From CAYXDO01 sp964463485 (GTDB lineage: Bacteria > Myxococcota > Kuafuiibacteriia > Kuafuiibacteriales > Kuafuiibacteriaceae), in the NCBI GenBank assembly GCA_964463485.1, contig CAYXDO010000028.1, positions 17,960 through 81,959 of the forward strand: a stretch of 64,000 bases of DNA, written 5' to 3'. Shown piece by piece: positions 24,037 to 33,565 of the stretch. Made by a program: the position numbers and the translations under genes. The notes under the pieces were generated by a model, which saw only the letters and a list, made by a program, of their open reading frames with translations, was not told the DNA's origin and searched no databases. Numbering within the stretch: the stretch's first letter is position 1; each line of letters begins with the position of its first letter.

Positions 24037-24672
24037 GTGGCAACGCCCGGTGAGCGCTGGAGGACGGCCCTTCGGGATCGCAGCTTTCAGAAGCTCTTGG
24101 GTCTCACCGCTTTCGCTCTGACAGTGACCGCGGTCGGCTTCTCATCGCTCGTCCGGTTCGTCGAGGCTCGCCCCGGCGTCGAGCTCGTCGATCCGATCCT
24201 CGCCTTGCTTCCCCGTGTCGATCTGACTTGGCCGATCTTCCTGCTCGTCTACTGTTCCATAGGCGCGGCGTTGATCGGCGCGAGGAGCTCTCCTCATCAC
24301 GTCTTACTCATGTTCCAGGTTTGGACGATCACGACGTTGTTTCGCGGGGTCGTGATGTTCGTGACGCCGCTCGACGATCCGGAGGGCGCCATCGTGCTCG
24401 TCGATCCGATCACGACCTTCTTTTTTCGTGCGACCTCGGCGCCCACCAAGGACCTCTTCTTCTCCGGTCACACGTCGACGCTGTTCATTCTGTATCTCAC
24501 CGCGCAGCGCCCGAAGCTCCGCGCGGGTTTTCTGATCGGTACGATCTCGATGGGGCTCGCGGTGCTGATTCAACGAGTTCACTACACCGTCGACGTGCTC
24601 GCCGCCCCGTTCTTCGTTTACGCGTCGTACGTGATCGCGACGCGCCTGTCGGACGTGCCTGACGAAAATTGA
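24037..24672 (+). CDS. PAP2-like (sphingomyelin-synthase-type) membrane enzyme
   Basis: A 211-residue integral membrane protein with about six hydrophobic segments. The C-terminal part has DLFFSGHTSTLFILYL and, later, RVHYTVDVLAAPFF. These are the two histidine motifs of the PAP2_C/sphingomyelin-synthase-related group, lipid phosphatase or phosphotransferase enzymes. An arginine-containing upstream motif is less clear. The start is GTG. It ends one base from the stop of the convergent flippase gene. The substrate is unknown, but recycling of a polyprenyl or lipid phosphate next to a flippase would make sense. Confidence 0.8.
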   Translation: MATPGERWRTALRDRSFQKLLGLTAFALTVTAVGFSSLVRFVEARPGVELVDPILALLPRVDLTWPIFLLVYCSIGAALIGARSSPHHVLLMFQVWTITTLFRGVVMFVTPLDDPEGAIVLVDPITTFFFRATSAPTKDLFFSGHTSTLFILYLTAQRPKLRAGFLIGTISMGLAVLIQRVHYTVDVLAAPFFVYASYVIATRLSDVPDEN

Positions 24673-24673
24673 G

Positions 24674-25936
24674 TCACGAGCTCCGAAGCGAAGAATGTCG
24701 CAGCCTCGATCCGAGGGCCCGCGAAGCGAACACGATCGCCGCGCCCGCACCGATCGCCTCGCCCAGCACCATCGCGTACGCCGCACCGATCGGCCCGAAG
24801 GTCGAGACGAACGGCACGAAGGACACGATGGTCACGAAGGCTCCGAACAGAGATGCGGCCATGTCGGCGCGCTGCGTTCCGAGGACGATCGCGGCGGTGT
24901 TCGCATGCCTTCGCAGGGCCAAGATCGGAACCGCCCAGATCAAGGTCGCGAGGATCGACCGAGCGGTCCCGCGAGCGTAGACCTCGCCGTAGAGCAGCGC
25001 GCAGAGCTCCGCCGAAAAACGAGCGACGCCTACGGCGAGTAACAAAGCAAGCGCGGCGATCAGCGAAGCCGACCACACGAGCGATCGCGTGAGGTTCTTC
25101 GGATCGCTCGACTCGGCGCTGAGGGTGGGGAGTAGATTCGTGAAGTACACACCCATCAACGTGAGCACGACCATGAGCGTGCGATGGGAGACGCCAAATT
25201 GACCGAGGTCGCTCGCGTTCACGAGCGAGCCGAGCGCCACGACCGGGAGGTACATTCGAGCGGACCAAACGAACAGCGACACGGCGACGGGTCGAGCTTC
25301 TCTCAGCAGGGTCCGATCGATCGTGCGGCGAAGCGAGAAGCCATGACCGAGGGATTGGTAGAGCGCGAAGGAAACGAGCGCGGTCATGCTGGCGCTGGCG
25401 AGCTCCACCACGGCCACGCGGCGGACGTCTTCGGGGTGAGAGACGAAGAGCAGAGCTCCAGCGAGGAAGAGGCCCTGTCTCAGCGCTTGCGGCCCCGTCA
25501 CGAAGAGCATCCGACCTAGGCCTTGAAAGGCCCAGCCCAACACGAAGGGCAGCGACACCAAGGTGAGTGAATAGACCGCCAACAGGAAAGGGAGCGGTCC
25601 GGGCAAGAAGCGCGCGACGAGAGTGATCGCGAGAGAGACGATCATCGCCATGAAGAGCTGCGCGGGGACGATGGACTCGATCCACTTTCGAGCCTCCGCG
25701 GGGTTCTTCGCGAGCTCGCGGGTACCAATGGCTGGCAGGCCCTGGTCTACGACCACCGTCGCGAACATGAGGATCGCGAGCGTGAGCTCCAGGTGGCCGT
25801 AGGCCTCGGGCGCGAGGCTCCGCGCGAGATGGACGTAGGCGATGAGTGTGAATAGACGCGTGAGCCCTTCGCCGATGGCGAGAGTGGCGAGGTTCTGGAC
25901 GAAGCGGCGTCCTCCGAATCCCGGCTGAGCCGCCAC
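24674..25936 (-). CDS. Wzx-like oligosaccharide flippase
   Basis: The 420-residue protein has about 12 hydrophobic helices with short loops and the N-terminal pattern of polysaccharide flippases: FVQNLATLAIGEGLTRLFTLIAYVHLARSLAPEAYGHLE and then GTRELAKNP. These transporters of the MOP superfamily move lipid-linked glycan units across the inner membrane. It lies 3.6 kb downstream of the glycan operon on the opposite strand and may serve the same product. The ATG at 25936 is the first plausible start. A strong hairpin lies upstream at 26055-26093. Confidence 0.88.
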   Translation of the reverse strand: MAAQPGFGGRRFVQNLATLAIGEGLTRLFTLIAYVHLARSLAPEAYGHLELTLAILMFATVVVDQGLPAIGTRELAKNPAEARKWIESIVPAQLFMAMIVSLAITLVARFLPGPLPFLLAVYSLTLVSLPFVLGWAFQGLGRMLFVTGPQALRQGLFLAGALLFVSHPEDVRRVAVVELASASMTALVSFALYQSLGHGFSLRRTIDRTLLREARPVAVSLFVWSARMYLPVVALGSLVNASDLGQFGVSHRTLMVVLTLMGVYFTNLLPTLSAESSDPKNLTRSLVWSASLIAALALLLAVGVARFSAELCALLYGEVYARGTARSILATLIWAVPILALRRHANTAAIVLGTQRADMAASLFGAFVTIVSFVPFVSTFGPIGAAYAMVLGEAIGAGAAIVFASRALGSRLRHSSLRSS

Positions 25937-26054
25937 GCGGGGGTCAGTTTCGCATGGTCGCGGTGGTACGCAACCACTCGCGCTGGATCGCAGGAGCGCT
26001 CGAGCGGAACGTCAGGAACGGGACGACCTCGCGCTTTGCGTGCGGACACGTCCG

Positions 26055-26093
26055 CTGCCCGTCCGTGCCTTGGCGAGGGGCACGGACGGGCAG
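26055..26093. other. perfect 15-bp stem with a 9-base loop
   Basis: CTGCCCGTCCGTGCC (26055-26069) pairs perfectly with 26079-26093. No T-run follows on either strand, so it is not a classical intrinsic terminator. It lies between the flippase start and the recA end, and may block read-through or be a mobile palindrome. Confidence 0.7.
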
Positions 26094-26160
26094 GGCGGGA
26101 TGGCCCAGGCTGAGGAGGGACTCAGCCCGGCTGGAGGATTGGGGCGCTGCCTGGCGACTG

Positions 26161-26330
26161 CGCGAAGCCTAGGCGCACGCAAGCTGCCTGCGGACCCAGG
26201 GGTCCGCGAAGCTTAGGCGCGGTCCCCGGGGGTCCGCGAAGCTTAGGCGCGGTCCCCGGGGGTCCGCGAAGCTTAGGCGCAGGCAAGATGCCTGCGCTCC
26301 CAGGGGTCCGCGAAGCTTAGCTAGCTAGGC
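26161..26330. repeat. 30-bp tandem repeats with a hairpin, downstream of recA
   Basis: Units containing GGTCCGCGAAGCTTAGGCGC recur with a 30-base period. Two units are identical (26221-26250 and 26251-26280), one is slightly diverged (26191-26220), and degenerate edges lie on both sides. GCGCAGGCA (26277-26285) and TGCCTGCGC (26289-26297) form a perfect 9-bp stem with a three-base loop. The block lies between the recA stop at 26348 and the flippase start and has no coding frame. Confidence 0.85.
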
Positions 26331-26347
26331 GCAGGCCTCCCAGCGGT

Positions 26348-27535
<1,188 letters not shown>

Positions 27536-27541
27536 GGAGGG

Positions 27542-27570
27542 ACCGTACGTTCGTTCAGTATCGGTGTCAA
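27542..27570 (-). promoter_or_regulatory. recA promoter with a myxobacterial-type LexA box
   Basis: On the minus strand a perfect -35 box TTGACA (27570-27565) is followed after 17 bases by TACGGT (27547-27542). Between and over the -10 lies a sequence that on the plus strand reads CCGTACGTTCGTTCAGT (27543-27559). It matches 15 of 17 positions of the LexA motif described for Myxococcus xanthus, which I recall as CTRHAMRYBYGTTCAGS. Transcription would start about at the recA ATG. Confidence 0.65.
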
Positions 27571-27661
27571 GGCAATGGGAAGTCGACTGCGTACGGAAGG
27601 GACGGAGAATGTCCGTTCATTCCGATTTGCGAGCGTCCACGACCATCAGAAATCGCAACCA

Positions 27662-29989
27662 TCAGAAATCGACGGAGCCCTCGGGTGGTGGAGCTTGTTT
27701 CACGACGAAGCTCAGATCTGGGCCGGGCGCGGCGCTGAGGCGGCCGTACACCGCGTACGTCTCCATGACGCGTCGCATGTACCGCCTGGTCTCTCGATAC
27801 GAGGTCGATTCCACGAACGTGTCCAACTCCTTGCCGTCGTGTTGTTGGATCCAGCGATCCATCACGGCGGGGCCCGCGTTGTACGCGCCCGCGGCGAGCG
27901 CAGGCTGATTCTGATATCGATCGAGAAGTTGGCGCAGGTACCACGTGCCCAGCCAGATGTTGGAGGCGGGCTGCGTGTAGCGCGCCGCGTGCGCTCGCGC
28001 TCCCTTGGCGCGCTTACCGATCGTACGAGCGGTGTCGGGCATGAGCTGCATGAGCCCGCGAGCGCCCACGTGACTCTTCACGTTGGGCCGAAAGTGGCTC
28101 TCGGTGCGCATGATCGACAGGACGAAGTACGGGTCGACGTTGTGGACCCTCGCGGCCTCCTGGACTTCGTTCCAGAAGGCCTGCGGATACGCGAGCCGCC
28201 ATGCGCGCCACGCGTACGGTTCGCCGTTGAGGAGGTCGGCGCCGTCTTGAGTGATGGCGGTGGCCAAGCGGAAGGCTTGGTAGTGCGCCCCGAGGGTCTC
28301 GAGCATTTCGGCGACCATCACTCGGCTCTTCTGATCTCGGATGCGCGCGAGGTGCTGGCTCGCTTCGTCGAGCTCTTCGACGGCGAGGTTTTGGAGACCG
28401 GCGCCGTTGAGGGCGATGGCTCGATCGACGTGAATGGGCCGCTCGCGACCGAGGAGCACCAAGACCTCCTCGAGCGTGGATCGTTTGGAGTCTTTGGCGA
28501 CGATGAGGTCGACCTTGTCGCCCAAGCGTTCGAGCCTCATTCGAGCCCACGCGCCGTAGTAGCTGAGGGGAGCCGCTCGGAGGACCTCTTTGTATTTTTC
28601 GCGCGCTCCGGGTCGATCACCTTCGAGCTCCTTGATGCGTCCGATCCAGTAGCGGCACCACGAGATCATCTCGCTGGTGGGGTGCTCCTCGAGGAGCTGG
28701 GAGAAGGCGCGTCGTGCGAGGGCGTAGTCGTTGCCGAGGTAGGCGGCCCAACCGGCGAACCACAAGGCCTCCGGTCGGCGGTCCCACTTTTTGAATTGGT
28801 CGGCGAACTTGAGGAAGCGCGCGGCGGCCTCTTTGAAGTTCCCGCTGTTGTAAGGCAGCCAGGCGGCGAGGTACTGCGCGTCGGCGGAGCGTTTCGACTT
28901 CGGATATCGCCTCGCGAGCTCGTCGAACATCACGATCGCGCCCTCGTTGTCGTTCTTGTTCATGAGGAGCTGTCCGAGGCGTTCGAGCACGGCAGGCCCG
29001 TCGGGATCGTCGAGCCCGGTCTGATAGAGCCCTCGCAAGGTCGTCTCTTCCTCGGCGCTCTTCTTCTGCTCCCGGTACACGTTGGCGCGTTCGAGCTTGA
29101 TGCGACGCGAGAGCTCGGGAGCTTTTTTCTCGAGCTCTCCGAGCGCCTTGTGCGCCGCCGTCAGCGCTCCGGAGCGAACGAGGTTTTGAATTCGCAGGAG
29201 CTCGATGCGAGCGTTGGTCACCGGGGGCTTCACACCCTTGGCCTCCAAGCGCTTCATGAGCACCTCGGCCTGCTGAGCCATTTTGGATCCCGGAAAGTCC
29301 AAGAGCAGCTTCCAAGCCTCCTTGGAGGCGCGCTCCGCCTGACCCAGCTTCTCGTAGATCACCGCTCGCTCCAGCAGGAGCCCGGCGCGGTTTTCGATCG
29401 TTCGCTTCTTGGCGAGCAAGGCGTCGAGCACGGCGAGCTGCGCGGCCGGAGCGTCGAGCTGCCCGAGCACGTTGACGAGCCCGCGGGCCGCCGCGAGTCG
29501 CACGGACCGGACCTGAGCAAGGCGGAAAGCGTCTTTGTACGCCTCGAGGGCCTCTGGTTTTCGACCTAGAGCCAGTAAGGCGTCCGCGCGTATCAGAGAC
29601 TCTCGATCAGCGAGCAGCGGGTCCGTCTGCTGCGAGAGCACTCGCAGCGCACCCGCCGCGTCGGCTCGCGACAGGAGCGCGCGGGCCTCGGCATACGCTT
29701 TTGCCGCAGGGATCAGCATCGGCACCGCCGAAGACGCCGTGCGGGCCTGAATGGACAGCGACAGCACGTTCGCCTCGTCGATCGTCAGCGGAAGAAGAAG
29801 CTCCGAGCCAGGAGCTGCGTGGGCGATCTCGGCACCGAAAATGAAGACGCCAACCACGACACCTACGGCCCACGACGTACGGCCGCGACGAAGTGTCTCC
29901 GCGCCGACATGACGGAGCGGCGAGTCGAGCGAGATGGAGGGCAGGCGCCTGAGCACGACGGCGATTCGACAGCGCACTCCGTTCAACAC
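27662..29989 (-). CDS. soluble-lytic-transglycosylase-type (Slt) murein hydrolase
   Basis: The 775-residue exported protein has a hydrophobic signal segment (about 38-60, ending in AHA-AP). A long TPR-like helical superhelix (about 75-600) follows, with a C-terminal SLT domain. The catalytic glutamate lies in SIMRTESHFRPNVKSHVGARG, followed by LMQLMPDTARTIG and LAAGAYNAGPAVMDRWI. Such enzymes cleave peptidoglycan with formation of 1,6-anhydro-muramic acid. The start used is GTG at 29989; the n-region before the signal helix is unusually long, so a downstream start is possible. It begins 13 bases after the response regulator stop on the same strand. Confidence 0.88.
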   Translation of the reverse strand: MLNGVRCRIAVVLRRLPSISLDSPLRHVGAETLRRGRTSWAVGVVVGVFIFGAEIAHAAPGSELLLPLTIDEANVLSLSIQARTASSAVPMLIPAAKAYAEARALLSRADAAGALRVLSQQTDPLLADRESLIRADALLALGRKPEALEAYKDAFRLAQVRSVRLAAARGLVNVLGQLDAPAAQLAVLDALLAKKRTIENRAGLLLERAVIYEKLGQAERASKEAWKLLLDFPGSKMAQQAEVLMKRLEAKGVKPPVTNARIELLRIQNLVRSGALTAAHKALGELEKKAPELSRRIKLERANVYREQKKSAEEETTLRGLYQTGLDDPDGPAVLERLGQLLMNKNDNEGAIVMFDELARRYPKSKRSADAQYLAAWLPYNSGNFKEAAARFLKFADQFKKWDRRPEALWFAGWAAYLGNDYALARRAFSQLLEEHPTSEMISWCRYWIGRIKELEGDRPGAREKYKEVLRAAPLSYYGAWARMRLERLGDKVDLIVAKDSKRSTLEEVLVLLGRERPIHVDRAIALNGAGLQNLAVEELDEASQHLARIRDQKSRVMVAEMLETLGAHYQAFRLATAITQDGADLLNGEPYAWRAWRLAYPQAFWNEVQEAARVHNVDPYFVLSIMRTESHFRPNVKSHVGARGLMQLMPDTARTIGKRAKGARAHAARYTQPASNIWLGTWYLRQLLDRYQNQPALAAGAYNAGPAVMDRWIQQHDGKELDTFVESTSYRETRRYMRRVMETYAVYGRLSAAPGPDLSFVVKQAPPPEGSVDF

Positions 29990-30002
29990 GGAGTCAAGAA
30001 CG

Positions 30003-30665
30003 CTAGATGTTGATGATTCCTTGGCGGATGCCTTCTGTGACGGCCTCCACGCGGTTCGTCACGTCCAGCTTTTCGTAGATGTGCTCGAGGTGGGTACGGA
30101 TCGTGGCCTTCGACAATCCGAGGACCTTCGCGGCCTCGTTGTTCGAGAGGCCCTTGGCGATGATCTGCAGGATCTCGAGCTCGCGTTCCGTGAGCGGCGA
30201 TCCGGCCTTTCCGCCGCTGCTCGTCTTCGGAGGCTCCTCACCCTGAACGGGCAGGAGCCTCATGAGCGCACGTGCGAGGTTGGGCTGGATCACCGACCCG
30301 CCGGCGCGGACGTCTTTGATGGCCTCCACGATCTTTTCGACCGGCGCACCCTTCAGGAGATAGCCCGCAGCTCCCGCGCGGATCGCGCCGAGGACCTTCT
30401 CTTCTTCATCGAAGATCGTGAAGACGAGGATTTCGATCTCCGGGTGCTTGGCCTTGACCTGCTTGGTAACCTCCATGCCGCTCATGCCCGGGAGCCCGAG
30501 ATCCATGAGAATGACCTCGGGGTTGCACATCTCGACTTCTTCGATCGCGCTCTCACCTGAAAGCGCCGACCCCACGATCTCGATCTCCTCGAAGGTCTCG
30601 AGCAACTTGACCTGAGCCTTGAGGATCTGCGGTTGATCCTCTACCACCATGACACGAATCGGCAT
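30003..30665 (-). CDS. NarL/FixJ-type response regulator
   Basis: The 220-residue two-domain regulator has a receiver domain with the phosphoacceptor D55 (VILMDLGLPGMSG), acidic pocket VEDQ, TIFDEEE and the lysine in GYLLKG. A LuxR-type helix-turn-helix (LTERELEILQIIAKGLSNNEAAKVLGLSKATIRTHL region) forms the DNA-binding end. The ATG at 30665 is chosen because the receiver fold begins at once (MPIRVMVVED); a longer frame to 30737 adds unrelated residues. No cognate kinase is adjacent. It is divergent from the DUF2400 gene (44-base gap) and upstream of the transglycosylase gene. Confidence 0.92.
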   Translation of the reverse strand: MPIRVMVVEDQPQILKAQVKLLETFEEIEIVGSALSGESAIEEVEMCNPEVILMDLGLPGMSGMEVTKQVKAKHPEIEILVFTIFDEEEKVLGAIRAGAAGYLLKGAPVEKIVEAIKDVRAGGSVIQPNLARALMRLLPVQGEEPPKTSSGGKAGSPLTERELEILQIIAKGLSNNEAAKVLGLSKATIRTHLEHIYEKLDVTNRVEAVTEGIRQGIINI

Positions 30666-30709
30666 TTCGTCCTCGATCTGACACGAGCCGGATCTTAGTC
30701 TCCGGCGCG

Positions 30710-31726
30710 GTGACAGCATATCGCGGTCGCAGGTCACTCCTCAAGCCGCCGACTGGCGAAGTAGACGATCGGCCGATTCTCGTGGACTCGAAAACCCAGC
30801 CCGAGACCCTGGTTTTCGGACCTCGCGCGGCCGACGAGACACTTTGCAGCGCGCTCGATGCCTTCCTCGCGGGTCAAAACAGGGAAGCCCTCGTGCATTC
30901 GGACCCCGTGGAGCTCGTGAGGGTCTACCAAGACCCGCATGATCAAGAGGTCGCCGGCCTGTTCGTGGCGAGCCTCGCCTACGGGCGCGTCGCGTCGATT
31001 CGGGCGGCCGCTTCCCGTGTGCTCGCCGCGCTCGGTGATCGGCCCGCGCGTGCCATCGATGCGGGCCGCTTCGTTGGCCTCGAAGGCTTCGTGTATCGCT
31101 TTCAGCGCGACGACGACATGCCCGCGTTGGCTCGCGCTATTCGGGGAGTAAGAGCGGAGTTCGGGAGCTTGGGAAGCGCGCTCCTCGCGCTCGACCCAGG
31201 AGGAGCCGATTACGCGGCGGCGCTCGATCGGTGGGTCGAGACGCTCCGAGCTCGCGGACAGCGCACGAGCCGCGGCTTCGAATTCTTACTCCCACGCGTG
31301 AACGCCGGCGCGGCCAAGCGCCTCTGGCTCTACCTCCGCTGGATGATCCGAGCGGAAGACGGGATCGATCTCGGGACGTGGCGTACGTTCGGCTCGTTCG
31401 ATCCCGGTCGCTTGCTCGTTCCGATCGACACCCACGTCCAGCGAATCGCGCGTTACGTGGGCCTGACCGATCGCGCGTCTTCGGATCTGGTCATGGCTCG
31501 GGAGGTCACCGGAAACCTGGCCCGCTTGCGCCCGGGCGACCCCGTCGCCTACGACATGGCGCTGTGCCATCTTGGCGTAAGTGGATCGTGTCCACGACGC
31601 CGCGATCCGGTACGCTGCGTGGGGTGCCCGATTCGCGCCATCTGTCGGCTCGGCGAGCCGCCTCTCGCTGCGCCTGCGTCAAAAGAGCCCTCCAAGCGCT
31701 CCTCGCGGCGATCGCCGTCGAAGTAG
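30710..31726 (+). CDS. DUF2400 / TIGR02757 family protein
   Basis: The 338-residue protein fits the DUF2400 family: DPVELVRVYQDPHDQEVAGLFVASLAYGRV near the N-terminus, KRLWLYLRWMIRAEDGIDLGTW in the middle, and VPIDTHVQRIARYVGLTDR. It ends with a cysteine cluster CPRRRDPVRCVGCPIRAIC, which could bind a metal or an iron-sulfur cluster. The layout recalls helix-hairpin-helix DNA glycosylases, but no activity is established for the family. The start is GTG. Its last 103 bases overlap the 5' end of the next gene in another frame. Confidence 0.82.
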   Translation: MTAYRGRRSLLKPPTGEVDDRPILVDSKTQPETLVFGPRAADETLCSALDAFLAGQNREALVHSDPVELVRVYQDPHDQEVAGLFVASLAYGRVASIRAAASRVLAALGDRPARAIDAGRFVGLEGFVYRFQRDDDMPALARAIRGVRAEFGSLGSALLALDPGGADYAAALDRWVETLRARGQRTSRGFEFLLPRVNAGAAKRLWLYLRWMIRAEDGIDLGTWRTFGSFDPGRLLVPIDTHVQRIARYVGLTDRASSDLVMAREVTGNLARLRPGDPVAYDMALCHLGVSGSCPRRRDPVRCVGCPIRAICRLGEPPLAAPASKEPSKRSSRRSPSK

Positions 31727-32601
31727 GCTGCTCCCCTGGAGTCGGCCGCCCGCCCGAATATCCCGACGCTTCGAATCCTTTGGACGCCAACGAAATCGTC
31801 GACGCCAGCGCGGACACGGGCACGGACGCGGGCGTGTCGTCCGACGGTTCGGACGCAGGCCCAGGAGACTTGGGGTCGAGGGATGCCTCCGAGATCGTGT
31901 TGCGCGATGGTGGCCTTGGTCCGTCGTATCCGCTGACCGGAATCTTTCGCACGCGTGATGGAACGGTCGTCTACGCTCGCGAGGTCGGCGGCTTCGTGTC
32001 GCTCGTGCTCGATCAGCATCCCTATGTGTATCTAGGGCTCGTCGATGCAGAAGGTCGCTTCGACGCCGTGTCTCCGCCGCTGCTTCGCTCGGGTTGTCAG
32101 GTCGCGCGAGTGGGCGGGATGTACGATCGCAACGGATCGATCCTCACGATCGATCACACGAGCTGTCGCGACGACGGCCGTCCGTTCTCGGCGTCGCTCA
32201 CCGCCGTGTTCGCAGAAGACTTCGATTACTCCTTCAGCGGCGTCTACGAGCTCAACGTTCGCAACATCCAAGATCCGGTCGGCTGCCTCGTCGAGCAGCC
32301 CGGTAATCCGCGGTGGGGCATCAATCTGATCCAGTCGTCGCGTACGGTCGCGGTTCACACCGCGATGGATCCGGAGCCCGCGATGTACATCGGGTCCATG
32401 GACTTCTCGACGCGCACCGTGACCGCGATTCAACGCCTGTCCGCGGGCGTCGAGATGGCCGATCCCTCGATGACGATCCAGTTCTTCCAAATCTCGTTGA
32501 ACGACCCGCTGACGATCCAAGGGCAGAGGGACGTGGTCGATACGGAGCGAAGCTGTGCGTATCGCATCGATTTCGAAGGCATTCGCATCGAGGTCCCGTA
32601 G
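31624..32601 (+). CDS. probable exported lipoprotein of unknown function
   Basis: The 325-residue product from the GTG at 31624 has a basic, hydrophobic start with a cysteine at VEVGC that could be a weak lipobox. An Asp/Ala/Ser-rich linker (DASADTGTDAGVSSDGSDAG) and a beta-rich domain of about 230 residues follow. Asp-rich linkers after a lipobox are typical of myxobacterial surface lipoproteins. Its signal part is encoded inside the 3' end of the DUF2400 gene; no start codon lies after that overlap and before the linker. The C-terminal domain is not recognised. Confidence 0.6.
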   Translation: MPDSRHLSARRAASRCACVKRALQALLAAIAVEVGCSPGVGRPPEYPDASNPLDANEIVDASADTGTDAGVSSDGSDAGPGDLGSRDASEIVLRDGGLGPSYPLTGIFRTRDGTVVYAREVGGFVSLVLDQHPYVYLGLVDAEGRFDAVSPPLLRSGCQVARVGGMYDRNGSILTIDHTSCRDDGRPFSASLTAVFAEDFDYSFSGVYELNVRNIQDPVGCLVEQPGNPRWGINLIQSSRTVAVHTAMDPEPAMYIGSMDFSTRTVTAIQRLSAGVEMADPSMTIQFFQISLNDPLTIQGQRDVVDTERSCAYRIDFEGIRIEVP

Positions 32602-32642
32602 GGCTTGTCGCTGGTGAGAAGCCGTGGCACTCGTTTCGGCGC

Positions 32643-33458
32643 GTGGGAAAGAAATCGCGGGAGAAACGGGCTCGCAGAGAAGCCCAAGAAGCTCCGAAGA
32701 ACGGTGACGATCGGCAAGAGGGGGCGGGCGCGGGTGATCTGCGTTTGATCGACATTCTGGCCGAAGACTTCATCAAAGGCGTTCCCGAGGCCGAGACGAC
32801 GCTGACGATGATGGGCCGCGACGCGTCCTACACGGTCACTCGAATCGGTGAAGAGAAGCGCCACGCGGGCCTGGTGGAGCTCGGCAAGAAGCTCGTGGCC
32901 CTGAAGCCGCAGGTCGCGACGAATTTGTACGAGCTCCGGCGCGCCTCTATCGCCGAGCATCTCGCGGTGTCCAACGCGCCTACGGCCACGGACACTACGG
33001 TCGAGCTCGCCTGGCACTCGGTGGCGCTGTTCGATCCCGCGGTGCTCGCCGCGGATCTGGTCAAAGGGGGGCGAGTCCGCAACGACCCCAAGCGAATTGC
33101 CGCGGGTGATCTCGCCTGGTTCTCCCTCGCGCCGGACGAGCGCGCCTCGATCCGATTCACGACCGCCGACGGTGTCACCGACGAGCCCGGGCTCAAGCTC
33201 AAGCTCCGCGTGTCATCGGGGCTCGTGTTCGTCGGCCCGCCAGAGGCGTCCGATGGCCCTCGCCTCGGCGAAGTTCGGCTCGATCCGTTTCGCACCAAGC
33301 TTGACGAGTACTTGGACAAGGGTCGTCTCGTGAGGGTCAAGGCCGGCGACTACCTCTTGGTGGCCCGCCGGACCGAGCCAGGACAAATCGGGGTCCGGTT
33401 GCTGCCTTGGGTCGAGGGCGTCGCCACGACTTCGCCGGAGGCACTTGTTCTTCCGTAA
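32643..33458 (+). CDS. uncharacterised protein with a basic N-terminus
   Basis: A 271-residue frame starts at GTG 32643 (MGKKSREKRARREAQEAPK). It has a highly basic first 25 residues and then a mixed alpha/beta body without membrane segments. No known family is recognised. The charged start could bind nucleic acid, but this is only a composition argument. It starts 41 bases after the previous lipoprotein gene and ends 107 bases before infC. The track of the frame extends upstream, but there is no better start. Confidence 0.6.
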   Translation: MGKKSREKRARREAQEAPKNGDDRQEGAGAGDLRLIDILAEDFIKGVPEAETTLTMMGRDASYTVTRIGEEKRHAGLVELGKKLVALKPQVATNLYELRRASIAEHLAVSNAPTATDTTVELAWHSVALFDPAVLAADLVKGGRVRNDPKRIAAGDLAWFSLAPDERASIRFTTADGVTDEPGLKLKLRVSSGLVFVGPPEASDGPRLGEVRLDPFRTKLDEYLDKGRLVRVKAGDYLLVARRTEPGQIGVRLLPWVEGVATTSPEALVLP

Positions 33459-33476
33459 AGGGTATATCAGAACGAG

Positions 33477-33496
33477 CAAGAGCGCCGTTGCTCTTG
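33477..33496 (+). promoter_or_regulatory. 7-bp stem-loop in the infC leader
   Basis: CAAGAGC (33477-33483) and GCTCTTG (33490-33496) form a perfect stem with a six-base loop, followed by TAAAAG. It could end the upstream gene or act in the leader of the infC operon, which is often autoregulated by L20. Confidence 0.45.
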
Positions 33497-33565
33497 TAAA
33501 AGCGCGCGCGCCTCTGGCAGAAGAACGCGTCGCCACGCCGAAGGGCGAGATGAGGGAGAGTCGGA

